A stretch of DNA of 64,000 bases from DAHUXD01 sp963805495 (GCA_963805495.1 CAWDUQ010000004.1:868001-932000); one strand, 5' to 3'; shown: positions 9,179 to 17,436, counted from the stretch's first letter. The notes: a model not told the origin generated them from the letters alone. A program made the numbers and translations.

Positions 9179-10347
9179 GGTGCGGACGCGGCGGGCCGGC
9201 GCCGGGACGCGCGCCCGCCGGCGAGCGCTTCGGCATAGATCCCGAGGGTCTGCTCGGCGGCCCGGTCCCAGGAGAAATCGACCGCCCGCCGCCGGCCGAG
9301 GTCGGCGAACTCCGCCCGCCGCGCCGGATCGGTCGCCAGGGCCACGATGCCGCGGGCGATCGCCGAAACGTCCATCGGGTCGACCAGGTAGGCGTAGCCG
9401 CCGGCGACCTCCTGCAGGGCCGAGGTGGAGGAGGTCAGCACGGGGACCCCGCAGGCCATGGCCTCGATCACGGGCAGGCCGAACCCTTCGTAGAGCGTGG
9501 GGTAGAGGAACGCGTCGGCGCCGGAAAAGAGGCCCGGCAGGTCCTCCTCGGGGAGGATGCCGGGGCGGCGGACGCACGCGTCGAGTTCGAGCGCGGCGAT
9601 CAGCGCCTCGACCCGGTTGCGATTCTTCGGCATGGGGCCGGCGAGGACGAGGGTGTGCGGCAGCGCGTGCCCCCGGCGCGCTTCGGCGAACGCCCGGATC
9701 ACGTTGCGGACGTTCTTGTGCGGCTTCTCGCCGCCCAGAAAGAGCAGGTACGGCCGCGACAGACCGTAGCGCGCCGCCACGCGGTCCCGCTCGGCGCGCG
9801 GCACGTCGGGGCGGAACTGCGGGGAGACACCGTTGTAGACGACGTCGATCCGGGCCGGTGCGATTCCGAAGTAGTCCACCAGGTCGCGCTTGCTGTTGTA
9901 CGAGACCGTCAGAATGCGGTCGGCGCGCTTCAGGGCCCGGTGGATCATGACCCGCGCGTAGAGCCGGGCCGCGCGGTTGGGCAGGAACTGCGGATAGAGC
10001 ACGTGGATGATGTCGTGGATCGTCACGACGGCGCGCGCGCGGGCGAGCGGCGGGATCACGTAGTGGGTGGCATGGAAGAGGTCGAGCCGGTCGCGGAGCA
10101 GGCGCCAGGCGAAACGGGTGAGCTCGGAGATCGAATAACCCGGCGAATCCTCCTCGACGACCGTGAAGTTCTCCGGCAGCTCCGGCAGCGCGGCGCGGTC
10201 CTCGCCCCGGATGTAGATCCGGAAGGCGTACGCCTGTGCCTCCGGACGGCGGGCGATCGACCCGATCAGGTTGCGGACGTAGGAACCGATGCCGAAGTCC
10301 GTGAGCTTGCGCGCGTCGATCCCGACGCGCGGCCGGGCGCTCTTCAC
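9175..10347 (-). CDS. Glycosyltransferase family 4 protein
   Basis: A 390-residue GT-B enzyme in the EPS operon. The N terminus shows VGIDARKLTDFGIGSYVRNL, which recurs in many mannosyl- and rhamnosyltransferases. The middle has LTVSYNSKRDLVDYF and LFLGGEKPHKNV, and the donor domain has the EX7E motif in EGFGLPVIEAMACGVPVL. GTG 10347 overlaps the TGA of the upstream glycosyltransferase (GTGA), and the final TGA overlaps the ATG of the next one. It resembles the neighbour at 10344-11462 (shared GIDAR-like start and the same donor motif), suggesting an old tandem duplication. Confidence 0.88.
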   Translation of the reverse strand: MKSARPRVGIDARKLTDFGIGSYVRNLIGSIARRPEAQAYAFRIYIRGEDRAALPELPENFTVVEEDSPGYSISELTRFAWRLLRDRLDLFHATHYVIPPLARARAVVTIHDIIHVLYPQFLPNRAARLYARVMIHRALKRADRILTVSYNSKRDLVDYFGIAPARIDVVYNGVSPQFRPDVPRAERDRVAARYGLSRPYLLFLGGEKPHKNVRNVIRAFAEARRGHALPHTLVLAGPMPKNRNRVEALIAALELDACVRRPGILPEEDLPGLFSGADAFLYPTLYEGFGLPVIEAMACGVPVLTSSTSALQEVAGGYAYLVDPMDVSAIARGIVALATDPARRAEFADLGRRRAVDFSWDRAAEQTLGIYAEALAGGRASRRRPAASAP

Positions 10348-11462
10348 CGGGCCTCCCGCACGGCCTCGGCGACGGCCTCGGCCGTGGCCGCGGCTCCGGC
10401 GTCCCACGGAAACAGCCGAGCCCGTTCCCTTCCCGCCGCCGACAGTTTCTCGCGAAGGGGCGCGTCCTCCAGGGCCTGTTCGATCGCCCGGGCGAGCGCC
10501 TCGACGTCGCGCGGGGGTGCGTAGAGAGCCGCCTCGCCTCCGACTTCGACGAGCGCGTCTGCCGTCGATGCGACGACCGGGGTCCCGCAGGCCATGGCCT
10601 CGAGGACGGGAAGGCCGAAGCCCTCCGCGAGAGAGGGGTAGACGAAGACCTCCGCCGCCCGGTAGAGCTCGCGGGCCGCGTCGCGCGCGGCGTACCCCGC
10701 GACGTGGATCTTGTCGCGGAAGGGCGAACGGGCGATGCGGCGGTGGAGCCCCGCCGTCTTCCAGCCCGCGCCGCCGGCGAGCACCAGGTCCGGCCGCGAC
10801 CTGCGCCGCCCCCACATCCGCTCGCAGGCCACGACGAGGGCCTCCACGTTCTTCCGGGGCTCGAGTGTGCCGAGGTAGAGGAGGAACGGCTGCCCCGCGG
10901 CATAGCGCTGGCGCGTCCGGCGGCGCGCGGCCGGGTCCTCCGCCGGGGTGAAGTACTCGAGGTCGACGCCGTTCGGCGTCACGCGCACCCGGGACCGTGT
11001 CTCCGGGTAGCGGGCGACGAGGTCGGTCGCCGTGGTCTGCGAAACGCAGAGGAACCGAGCCGCGCGCTCGACGGTGCGCTCCCAGAGGGGCAGGAACCCG
11101 ACGAGGGTCCGCGCGGCGTGCCACTCGGGATGCGTCAGCGGAGTCAGGTCGTGAACGGTCGAGACGAAGGGGATCTCCCCTCGGGCCGGACCGATGGTGA
11201 GGGCGGAAACGAGGACGTCCGCCCCCCAGCGGGCGATCCTCTGCGGCAGGGTCGACTGGAGCCAGATGATTCCGAAGGGATGGTGGTCGGTCTGGAGGCT
11301 GAAGGCGCCCGATTCGTTCACCGTGGCCGGCAGCGGACGGGGGGCGAAGAGGCCCACGGAGACCCCCGGCCGCGCGGCGAGGCCCCGGGCGACGGCGTCG
11401 GTGTAGGTTCCGATACCCGTCCGCTCGTGGAGGAGCGCCCGGGCGTCGATGGCGATTCTCAC
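10344..11462 (-). CDS. Glycosyltransferase family 4 protein, first gene of the EPS operon
   Basis: A 372-residue GT-B enzyme beginning VRIAIDARALLHERTGIGTY (GTG start). It has VSTVHDLTPLTHPEW in the acceptor domain, FLLYLGTLEPRKNVEALV at the domain junction and EGFGLPVLEAMACGTPVV as EX7E motif. It is the most upstream gene of the minus-strand set running to 5570 and is divergent from yceD; the 142-bp space between them holds a strong plus-strand promoter for yceD. The transferred sugar is unknown. Confidence 0.88.
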   Translation of the reverse strand: MRIAIDARALLHERTGIGTYTDAVARGLAARPGVSVGLFAPRPLPATVNESGAFSLQTDHHPFGIIWLQSTLPQRIARWGADVLVSALTIGPARGEIPFVSTVHDLTPLTHPEWHAARTLVGFLPLWERTVERAARFLCVSQTTATDLVARYPETRSRVRVTPNGVDLEYFTPAEDPAARRRTRQRYAAGQPFLLYLGTLEPRKNVEALVVACERMWGRRRSRPDLVLAGGAGWKTAGLHRRIARSPFRDKIHVAGYAARDAARELYRAAEVFVYPSLAEGFGLPVLEAMACGTPVVASTADALVEVGGEAALYAPPRDVEALARAIEQALEDAPLREKLSAAGRERARLFPWDAGAAATAEAVAEAVREAR

Positions 11463-11556
11463 GACGCGGAGTCTACAGGCGTCGGTTCGGCGTCAACAGG
11501 TTGAGCCGGAGGCGGTTCCGGCCGCCGTTGCCGGGCCTGCGGGGACCCGCGCCCAT

Positions 11557-11584
11557 TTGACTGTCGGGCCCTTACGGCTAAAAT
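11557..11584 (+). promoter_or_regulatory. Sigma70-type promoter for yceD-rpmF
   Basis: TTGACT at 11557-11562 and TAAAAT at 11579-11584 are separated by 16 bp, close to the housekeeping consensus and standing out in this very GC-rich sequence. The ATG of yceD lies 21 bp downstream of the -10 box. No operator-like repeat is seen. Confidence 0.7.
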
Positions 11585-11604
11585 GCGCGGTTCTGCCGAA
11601 TGCC

Positions 11605-12138
11605 ATGACCATGCGCCCAGATTCCCTGTCCCTCGAAGCGGTGCTCGACGAACCTGTGCGGTTCGGCGGCGAGCTCGCCGTGCCCCTGTCCGCGATCGAC
11701 CGCGAGCCCCTGCTCTCCCTCTCGCCGCTCAGGATTTCGGGAGAGATCCGGCGCATCGAAGGGGGATACGTGCTCGACGCCGAGCTCGTCTACTCGGGCG
11801 AGCTCGAGTGCAGCCGCTGCCTGGCGGGGTATCCCTTCCAGGAGGACGAGACGTTTTCACTCGTCCTGTACCCCGGCACCGGCGCGCAGGCCCCGGAGCT
11901 CGAGCTCTCGCCCCGCGACCTCGACGTCCACCTCTACGACGACCCCGTCGTCCCCCTCGCGCCGCTCGCGGAGGAGCGCGTGCAGATGGCCCTCCCGATG
12001 AAGCCGCTCTGCAAGCCCGACTGCAAGGGGCTCTGCCCGTCCTGCGGCAAGGACCTCAACCTCGGCGCGTGCGGCTGCACGCATGAAACGATCGATCCCC
12101 GCTGGGAGGCCCTGAAGGCCCTCAAGGAGAAAGTGTAG
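11605..12138 (+). CDS. yceD: DUF177/YceD family protein
   Basis: YceD-family proteins are almost always encoded directly upstream of rpmF and are linked to 23S rRNA metabolism. The 177-residue protein has an N-terminal beta-rich part, a CSRC pair in ELECSRCLAGYPF and the C-terminal Cys-rich signature CKPDCKGLCPSCGKDLN followed by GACGC, which likely binds a metal. ATG 11605 (MTMRPDS) is chosen because it follows the promoter at 11557-11584; ATG 11611 is possible. The stop lies 7 bp before rpmF. Confidence 0.88.
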   Translation: MTMRPDSLSLEAVLDEPVRFGGELAVPLSAIDREPLLSLSPLRISGEIRRIEGGYVLDAELVYSGELECSRCLAGYPFQEDETFSLVLYPGTGAQAPELELSPRDLDVHLYDDPVVPLAPLAEERVQMALPMKPLCKPDCKGLCPSCGKDLNLGACGCTHETIDPRWEALKALKEKV

Positions 12139-12145
12139 GAGCACG

Positions 12146-12319
12146 ATGCCCAATCCCAAGAGACGCCACAGCAAGGCCCGCCGCGACAAGCGCCGCGCGC
12201 ACGACGCGCTCACGCCGCCCGCGCTCTCCGAGTGTCCGAACTGCCACGAGCCCAAGCAGCCGCACCGCGTGTGCTCGCGCTGCGGGTACTACAAGGGCAA
12301 GCAGGCGATCAATACATAA
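12146..12319 (+). CDS. rpmF: 50S ribosomal protein L32
   Basis: A 57-residue basic protein starting MPNPKRRHSKARRDKRRAHD with the zinc-ribbon cysteines CPNCHEPKQPHRVCSRCGYY, all four Cys present, ending KGKQAIN. It is a structural component of the large ribosomal subunit. A good ribosome-binding site (AGGAG) overlaps the yceD stop codon. The order yceD-rpmF-plsX-fabH is a well-conserved bacterial arrangement. The gene is easily missed because it is short. Confidence 0.95.
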   Translation: MPNPKRRHSKARRDKRRAHDALTPPALSECPNCHEPKQPHRVCSRCGYYKGKQAINT

Positions 12320-12339
12320 CGTCGCGGGCGCTGCGCTGC

Positions 12340-12583
12340 GGGGTCTGCGCCTGCAGCGCACCGCCGGGCGGCTCGCCCGGATGCGGGCTCGACCGCCCGG
12401 CTGACCCCTCCGCTTCGCGCTCGCTCCCGCGGCGCGAGCCTCCTCCCTCCCTTCGGTCGGGAGACTTCTCACGCCGCGAACTCCTGGGACGGTGCCGCTG
12501 ATCCGGGCGGCACTGCCTCAACAGTTCGCGGCGCGAGGAATCTCCGCGAGCCGCGGGGCCGTTGCGCCGCAGGCGCAGATCCC
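12340..12583. repeat. REPIN/MITE-like structured repeat, intact copy (328-bp gap rpmF-plsX)
   Basis: The gap between rpmF and plsX is filled by a roughly 245-bp element bounded by imperfect 21-bp inverted repeats at 12340-12360 and 12563-12583 (19 of 21 positions pair). Inside are a hairpin at 12447-12463 (CTCCCTTCGGTCGGGAG), an inverted pair CGCCGCGAAC (12472-12481) with GTTCGCGGCG (12524-12533), and a GTGCCGC/GCGGCAC hairpin at 12492-12513. A second copy at about 20.94-22.57 kb is split by an insertion sequence. No ORF in it looks coding. Confidence 0.65.
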
Positions 12584-12603
12584 GAGCGGAGCGGAGCCGA
12601 CGG

Positions 12604-12609
12604 TATAAT
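12604..12609 (+). promoter_or_regulatory. Possible -10 box upstream of plsX
   Basis: A perfect TATAAT lies 38 bp before the plsX start, in a sequence with almost no other AT-rich hexamers. The region 17 bp upstream has no good -35 match because it is the end of the repeat element, so this is tentative. A ribosome-binding site (GGCGGAGGGG) follows at about 12633-12642. Confidence 0.4.
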
Positions 12610-12647
12610 CCCGGGGCTCGTGCTTCCATCAAGGCGGAGGGGCTGAC

Positions 12648-13667
12648 GTGCGGATCGCGGTCGATGCCATGGGCGGCGACCACGCGCCGCGCGTCAACGT
12701 CGACGGCGCCGTCGCCGCGGCCCGCGAGTTCGGGATTTCGTCGCTCCTCGTGGGCCGGCGGGACGAGCTCGAGCCCCTGCTCGCCGACTCCGGGTACACG
12801 GGGAAAGACATCGAGATCGTCGACGCCTCCGAGGTCGTGACCTTCGACGATCCGGCGACCGCCGCGATCCGCAAGAAGCGCAACTCTTCGATCCGGATCG
12901 CGGCCAACTGCGTGCGCGACGGCCGGGCGCAGGGCCTGGTCTCGGCGGGCCACACGGGGGCCGCCATGGTCTCGGCCAAGATGGTCGTCGGGACGATCGA
13001 GGGCGTCGACCGCCCGGCCCTCGCCACGGTCCTCCCGAACCTGACCGGCCACTGCCTGTTGCTCGACGTCGGCGCCAACCCGGACCTGAAGACGCCGCAC
13101 TTCCGGGAATTCGCCGTCATGGGCTCGATCTACGCCGAACTCGTCTTCGGCAAGAACAACCCGTCGATCGGGCTGATGTCGATCGGCGAGGAAGATTCCA
13201 AGGGCAACGAACAGTCGAAGGAGGCCTTCAAGACGTTGAAGGAGACGGGCCTCAACTTCATCGGCAACGTCGAGGGCCGCGACGTCTTCAACGGCAAGGT
13301 CGACGTCATCGTCACCGACGGCTTCACGGGCAACGTCATCCTCAAGGTCTCCGAGGCCCTGGCCGAGATGGTCGAGAACATGCTGCGCGAGGAGATCAAG
13401 CGGACCCTGCAGGCCTCGGTCGGCTTCCTCCTCTCGAAGTCGGCCTTCCGTCGCTTCAAGCAGCGCATCGACTACTCCGAGTACGGCGGCGCGCCGCTTC
13501 TCGGCGTCAAGGGCTGCGTCATCATCTGCCACGGCCGCTCCTCGGCCAAGGCGATCAAGAACGCCATCCGGTTCGCGGCCGAATTCTCGAGGCAGGGGCT
13601 CGCCGAGAAGATCCAGGCTCAGATTGCCGAGCTCCATGCGCGCGAGGCGCGGCTGGTGAAGGCTTGA
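12648..13667 (+). CDS. plsX: Phosphate acyltransferase PlsX
   Basis: Converts acyl-ACP to acyl-phosphate, feeding PlsY in phospholipid synthesis. The 339-residue protein begins VRIAVDAMGGDHAP, the family hallmark, and contains LVSAGHTGAAMV, LLDVGANPD, FGKNNPSIGLMSIGEE, GNVEGRD and VIVTDGFTGNVILK, all typical of PlsX. GTG 648 within this region is the only sensible start, preceded by a strong ribosome-binding site. fabH follows after 4 bp. Confidence 0.95.
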   Translation: MRIAVDAMGGDHAPRVNVDGAVAAAREFGISSLLVGRRDELEPLLADSGYTGKDIEIVDASEVVTFDDPATAAIRKKRNSSIRIAANCVRDGRAQGLVSAGHTGAAMVSAKMVVGTIEGVDRPALATVLPNLTGHCLLLDVGANPDLKTPHFREFAVMGSIYAELVFGKNNPSIGLMSIGEEDSKGNEQSKEAFKTLKETGLNFIGNVEGRDVFNGKVDVIVTDGFTGNVILKVSEALAEMVENMLREEIKRTLQASVGFLLSKSAFRRFKQRIDYSEYGGAPLLGVKGCVIICHGRSSAKAIKNAIRFAAEFSRQGLAEKIQAQIAELHAREARLVKA

Positions 13668-13671
13668 GCGC

Positions 13672-14655
13672 ATGAGCCGGGCGCGCATCGCGGGGACGGG
13701 TTCGTACGTCCCGAAGAAGATCCTCTCGAACGCCGACCTCGAGAAGCTGGTCGATACCTCCGACGACTGGATCACCTCCCGCACCGGCATCCACGAGCGG
13801 CACATCGCCGCCGACACCGATCACTTCTCGGACTTCTGCACGCGCGCCGCCGAGCAGGCTTTGAAGCGCGCCCACCTGAAGCCCGAGGAGCTCGACATGA
13901 TCCTCGTGGGAACGATCTCGGGCGACATGCCCTTTCCGGCGACCTCCTGCCTCGTCCAGCGCAACCTCGGGGCAACCCGCGCGGCGGCCTCCGACGTGGG
14001 CGCGGCGTGCGTCGGATTCCTCTACGCCCTCCACATGGCCGACGGCCTCATCCAGTCCGGCAAGGCCGGCAACGTGCTGGTGATCGGCGGCGAGATCCTC
14101 TCCCGGTACGTGGACTGGACCGACCGCAACACCTGCGTGCTCTTCGGGGACGGCGCGGGCGCGGTGGTGCTCCAGCCGACGAAGGGCGACCATGGCATCC
14201 TCGGCAGCCTCATGAAGGCGAACGGCGCGTACCACGACTTCATCTGCATGCCGGGCGGCGGTTCGGACCATCCCGCCAACGACCCCACCTCGATCCAGCA
14301 GAGGCTGCCGTTCATCAAGATGAAGGGCAACGAGACCTTCAAGGTGGCCGTCAAGGCGATGACCGACGTGGCGCAGGAGCTCCTGACCGAACAGGGCTTC
14401 ACGCACGAGCAGATCGACCTGTTCATCCCCCACCAGGCGAACATGCGCATCATCGACGCCGTCGGCCAGCGCATGAAGATCGAACCGACGAAGGTCTACA
14501 AGAACATCGACCGCTACGGCAACACCTCCGCGGCCTCGATCCCCATCGCGCTCGAGGAATGCGTTCGCGAGGGCCGAATCAAGACGGGCGACCTCGTCCT
14601 GATGACGGCCTTCGGCGCCGGACTCGTGTGGGGCTCCGTCCTCGTGCGCTGGTAG
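13672..14655 (+). CDS. fabH: Beta-ketoacyl-ACP synthase III
   Basis: Starts type II fatty acid synthesis by condensing acetyl-CoA (or a branched primer) with malonyl-ACP. The 327-residue protein has the catalytic triad Cys113 (DVGAACVGF), His254 (PHQANMRI) and Asn284 (YGNTSAASIP). Like many FabH of environmental bacteria it has Val after the active Cys where Escherichia has Ser. Length and order after plsX are standard. The 126-bp gap after it is a palindromic repeat ending at the fabD start codon. Confidence 0.95.
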   Translation: MSRARIAGTGSYVPKKILSNADLEKLVDTSDDWITSRTGIHERHIAADTDHFSDFCTRAAEQALKRAHLKPEELDMILVGTISGDMPFPATSCLVQRNLGATRAAASDVGAACVGFLYALHMADGLIQSGKAGNVLVIGGEILSRYVDWTDRNTCVLFGDGAGAVVLQPTKGDHGILGSLMKANGAYHDFICMPGGGSDHPANDPTSIQQRLPFIKMKGNETFKVAVKAMTDVAQELLTEQGFTHEQIDLFIPHQANMRIIDAVGQRMKIEPTKVYKNIDRYGNTSAASIPIALEECVREGRIKTGDLVLMTAFGAGLVWGSVLVRW

Positions 14656-14657
14656 CA

Positions 14658-14781
14658 GGGTCAGCCCTGAAAGAATGAAAGTTCGTGCCACACCTGAAAC
14701 TCGGCGGCGCGGGATGGCCCAACGCAAGTCTCAGCGACGTAGTGACTTCGAGCGAAGTTTCAATCTTTCAGGGCTGACCCC
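14658..14781. repeat. Dispersed GGGGTCAG palindromic element, copy 1
   Basis: The gap fabH-fabD consists of an element whose arms are near-perfect inverted repeats: 14658-14685 (starting GGGTCAGCCCTGAA) and 14753-14781 (ending TTCAGGGCTGACCCC), 26 of 28 positions matching. The right arm ends exactly at the base before the fabD ATG. Related copies occur at 44329-44390 and 50772-50850, with fragments at about 45290 and 46499. Confidence 0.65.
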
Positions 14782-15684
14782 ATGACGCTCGCGTTGCTCT
14801 TTCCCGGGCAGGGCTCCCAGGCCGTGGGCATGGGAAAGGCGCTCTGCGAAGCGTCACCGGCGGCGCGCGCCGTGTTCGACGAGGCCGACCGCGTCCTCGG
14901 GTTCCCGCTCTCGCGGTTGTGCTTCGAGGGGCCCGAGGAGGAGCTGAAGCTCACCGCCAACACCCAGCCGGCGATCCTGACCCATTCGATCGCCGCGCTC
15001 GCGGACCTGCGCGCCCGCGCTCCCGAAAGGCTCGAGGGCGCGGCCTTCGCGGCGGGGCATTCGCTCGGCGAGTACTCGGCCGACGTCGCCGCCGGCGCGC
15101 TTTCCTTCACCGAGGCGGTCGAGCTCGTGCGCGCCCGCGGGCAGTTCATGCAGGAGGCCGTTCCGGCCGGCGTCGGGGCGATGGCGGCGATCGTCGGTCT
15201 CGACCCGGAGGGCGTCGAAGCGGCCTGCCGCGAGGCGGCGCAGGGGGAAACTGTGGCCCCGGCCAACTACAACTCGCCGGAGCAGACGGTCATCGCCGGA
15301 GACGCCGCCGCCGTCGGTCGGGCGTCGCAGGCGTGCCTCGCGCGCGGGGCCAAGCGCGCGATTCCGCTGGCGGTCTCGGCCCCCTTCCACTCGCCGCTGA
15401 TGTCGCCGGCGCGCGAAAAGATGCGCCCGCTCCTCGAGCGCGCGGCCTTCCTGCCGGCCGTCCTGCCCGTCGTGACCAACGTCGATGCGGCCCCGGAAGC
15501 GGACGGGGCGAAGCTTCGCGACGCGCTGGTGCGCCAGATCGATTCTCCGGTCCGCTGGGTCGAGAGCGTGCAGCGGCTGGCGCGCGAGGGCGTCGACCGC
15601 GCTCTCGAGATCGGACCGGGCAACGTGCTCGCGGGCCTCGTGCGCCGCATCGACCGCTCGATCAAGGTCGAGGGCCATGCGTAG
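14782..15684 (+). CDS. fabD: Malonyl-CoA:ACP transacylase
   Basis: Loads malonyl groups onto acyl carrier protein for fatty acid synthesis. The 300-residue protein starts MTLALLFPGQGSQAVGMG, has the nucleophile Ser94 in GHSLGEYSA and the active His203 in APFHSPLM, and ends with the usual EIGPGNVLAGLVRRI. The ATG directly abuts the right arm of a dispersed palindromic repeat, so there is no ordinary ribosome-binding site; initiation may rely on read-through from fabH or on the repeat structure. The stop overlaps the next gene by 8 bp. Confidence 0.94.
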   Translation: MTLALLFPGQGSQAVGMGKALCEASPAARAVFDEADRVLGFPLSRLCFEGPEEELKLTANTQPAILTHSIAALADLRARAPERLEGAAFAAGHSLGEYSADVAAGALSFTEAVELVRARGQFMQEAVPAGVGAMAAIVGLDPEGVEAACREAAQGETVAPANYNSPEQTVIAGDAAAVGRASQACLARGAKRAIPLAVSAPFHSPLMSPAREKMRPLLERAAFLPAVLPVVTNVDAAPEADGAKLRDALVRQIDSPVRWVESVQRLAREGVDRALEIGPGNVLAGLVRRIDRSIKVEGHA

Positions 15685-16615
15685 CCCGCGCGCCGTTCTT
15701 CTCGCGCTCGCGTCCGTCGCCGCGCTCGGCGCGGGCTGCGCGACTTCGCTCCCGACCGCGCCGGGCACCCCGGCGGCTTTCGACGCCGCCGTCGCGACGG
15801 CCGAGCGCCGCTGCCTGTGCCGCGTCGGCGTCTCGGCGAAGCACCTGGAGAGCGGACGGACTTACTCCCACAACGGCGCGGAGGAATTCGAGTCCGCCTC
15901 GGTCATCAAGATCGCCGTCCTGACCGAGGCGATGGCCGGGGTCCGGGACGGCAGGATCGACCTCGCCGAGCGCTGGGAGCTGACGGCCGGGAACAAGGCC
16001 GACGGGTCGGGAACCCTCTTCATGCTCGACGCCGGCCTCGAGCCGACCTGGAACGATCTGACGACGCTGATGATCGGCCCTTCCGACAACACGGCCACCA
16101 ACGCCTGGATCACGCGTCTGTCCGTCGAAGCGATCAACGCGCGCATGCAGTCCCTCGGGTTCGAGCACATCCGGCTCTTCGGCACGATCCCCTGGCTCTC
16201 GGACAAGGACGCGGAGCCCTCGCGCTGGAAGGGGTTCAGGCTCGGAGCCATCACGCCGGACGACGTGGCGCGGTGGCTGGAGCTCGTGACGGCGGGACAG
16301 CTGCTCGACGCCGCGTCCTCGAAGCGGATGTTCGACTACCTGGACAACGACCCCAGCCGCGTGCGGATCGCGCGGAGGTTCCCGCCGAGCGACCTCTGGG
16401 CCGGAAAGACCGGATCGATGTCGGGTGTCCGCAACGACTCCGGCATCCTGCGCACGAAGAGGGGCCGTTTCGTCCTCGTCGTCTTCACCGACGGCGGCCA
16501 GGCCGAGGGCTGGGGACCGGATCACCCCGCCGTTCTCGCCATCGCGGACCTGGCGAAGGCGATCGTCGACGGCTGGAGCCGCGACCTGCCGGAAGTGACG
16601 GACAAGCCGGAGTAG
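15677..16615 (+). CDS. Class A beta-lactamase-like serine hydrolase, predicted lipoprotein
   Basis: A 312-residue secreted protein with a lipobox LGAGC near residue 22 followed by a penicillin-recognising serine hydrolase fold. Motifs: Ser75-V-I-Lys78 (SxxK), Ser136-Asp137-Asn138 (SDN) and Lys244-Thr-Gly (KTG). The omega-loop Glu of true class A beta-lactamases is not obvious; the segment after DAEPSRW runs straight into GAITPDDVARWLE. Family members include beta-lactamases, but this could instead be a periplasmic peptidase or esterase. It overlaps fabD by 8 bp and precedes fabG, an unusual place for such an enzyme. Resistance activity should not be assumed. Confidence 0.8.
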   Translation: MRSPRAVLLALASVAALGAGCATSLPTAPGTPAAFDAAVATAERRCLCRVGVSAKHLESGRTYSHNGAEEFESASVIKIAVLTEAMAGVRDGRIDLAERWELTAGNKADGSGTLFMLDAGLEPTWNDLTTLMIGPSDNTATNAWITRLSVEAINARMQSLGFEHIRLFGTIPWLSDKDAEPSRWKGFRLGAITPDDVARWLELVTAGQLLDAASSKRMFDYLDNDPSRVRIARRFPPSDLWAGKTGSMSGVRNDSGILRTKRGRFVLVVFTDGGQAEGWGPDHPAVLAIADLAKAIVDGWSRDLPEVTDKPE

Positions 16616-16672
16616 GGGCGGGGCTCGCCCCCGCCCTGGGCGGGCGGCCACGAGGGCCGCCCCCGCGAGCGA
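16615..16672. repeat. Dispersed GC-rich palindromic element, copy 2
   Basis: Immediately after the serine hydrolase stop lies a GTAGGGGCGGGGCTCGCCCC palindrome followed by a second arm, GGGCGGCCACGAGGGCCGCCC. It occupies most of the 74-bp gap before fabG and could fold in RNA. Confidence 0.55.
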
Positions 16673-16689
16673 GGTAAGCTCCGGCCGAT

Positions 16690-17433
16690 ATGAAACGCTT
16701 CACTGGCAAGGTCGCTCTCGTGACGGGCGCCTCCCGCGGAATCGGCGAGGCGATCGCGAAGCGCCTTGCCGCCGAGGGCGCGACGGTGCTGACGGCCGCG
16801 CGGACCGAGGACGCGCTCGCCCGCGTGGTCTCGGAGATCCAGGCGGCCGGCGGCACGGCGCAGGCGCTCGCACTCGACCTGTCGGCCCCCGAGTCGGTCG
16901 AGGCGGCGGTCAAGAGCGCGCTCGCGGCGCACGGGGAGATCCACGTCCTCGTCAACAATGCCGGGGTCACCGAGGACAATCTGATCCTGCGCATGGGCCG
17001 CGACGCCTGGGACCGCGTCATCTCGACCAACCTGACGGGCGCGTTCCTTCTGACGCAGGCGGTCGTCAAGGGCATGGTCCGCAAGCGGTACGGGCGGATC
17101 GTCAATGTGACGTCGGTCGTCGGCCTGATGGGCAACGCCGGCCAGGCCAACTACGCCGCGTCGAAAGCCGGCCTCGTGGGCCTGACGAAGTCCGTCGCCC
17201 GCGAGCTCGCCTCCCGCAACATCACCTGCAACGCGGTCGCCCCCGGTTTCGTCTCGACGGCGATGACCGACCGCATGACCGACGACGCGAAGGCGAAGAT
17301 GACCGCCAGGATTCCGCTCGAACGGCTCGGAACGCCCGAGGACGTTGCGGCGGCCGTGGCCTACCTCGCTTCGGACGAGGCGTCGTACGTCACCGGGACG
17401 GTCGTCAACGTGAGCGGGGGCCTCTATATGTGA
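16690..17433 (+). CDS. fabG: 3-oxoacyl-ACP reductase
   Basis: NADPH-dependent reduction of beta-ketoacyl-ACP in the fatty acid cycle. The 247-residue SDR protein has the cofactor loop TGASRGIGEAIA, NNAGVTEDNLI, catalytic Ser142, Tyr155 (NYAASKAG) and Lys159, and the terminal YVTGTVVNVSGGLYM. TAAGCT at 16675-16680 resembles a -10 box only 9 bp before the ATG, but an SD-like sequence is poor. Confidence 0.95.
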   Translation: MKRFTGKVALVTGASRGIGEAIAKRLAAEGATVLTAARTEDALARVVSEIQAAGGTAQALALDLSAPESVEAAVKSALAAHGEIHVLVNNAGVTEDNLILRMGRDAWDRVISTNLTGAFLLTQAVVKGMVRKRYGRIVNVTSVVGLMGNAGQANYAASKAGLVGLTKSVARELASRNITCNAVAPGFVSTAMTDRMTDDAKAKMTARIPLERLGTPEDVAAAVAYLASDEASYVTGTVVNVSGGLYM

Positions 17434-17436
17434 AGC

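Noticed and set aside
12340..12583. CRISPR-like or riboswitch explanation for the structured rpmF-plsX gap
   Set aside because: There are no regularly spaced direct repeats with spacers, and the same structure occurs near 21 kb outside this operon, so a dispersed repeat explains it better.
15677..16615. Calling the serine hydrolase an antibiotic-resistance beta-lactamase
   Set aside because: Only the general fold motifs are present; the omega-loop Glu is not recognisable and the genomic context is lipid synthesis.
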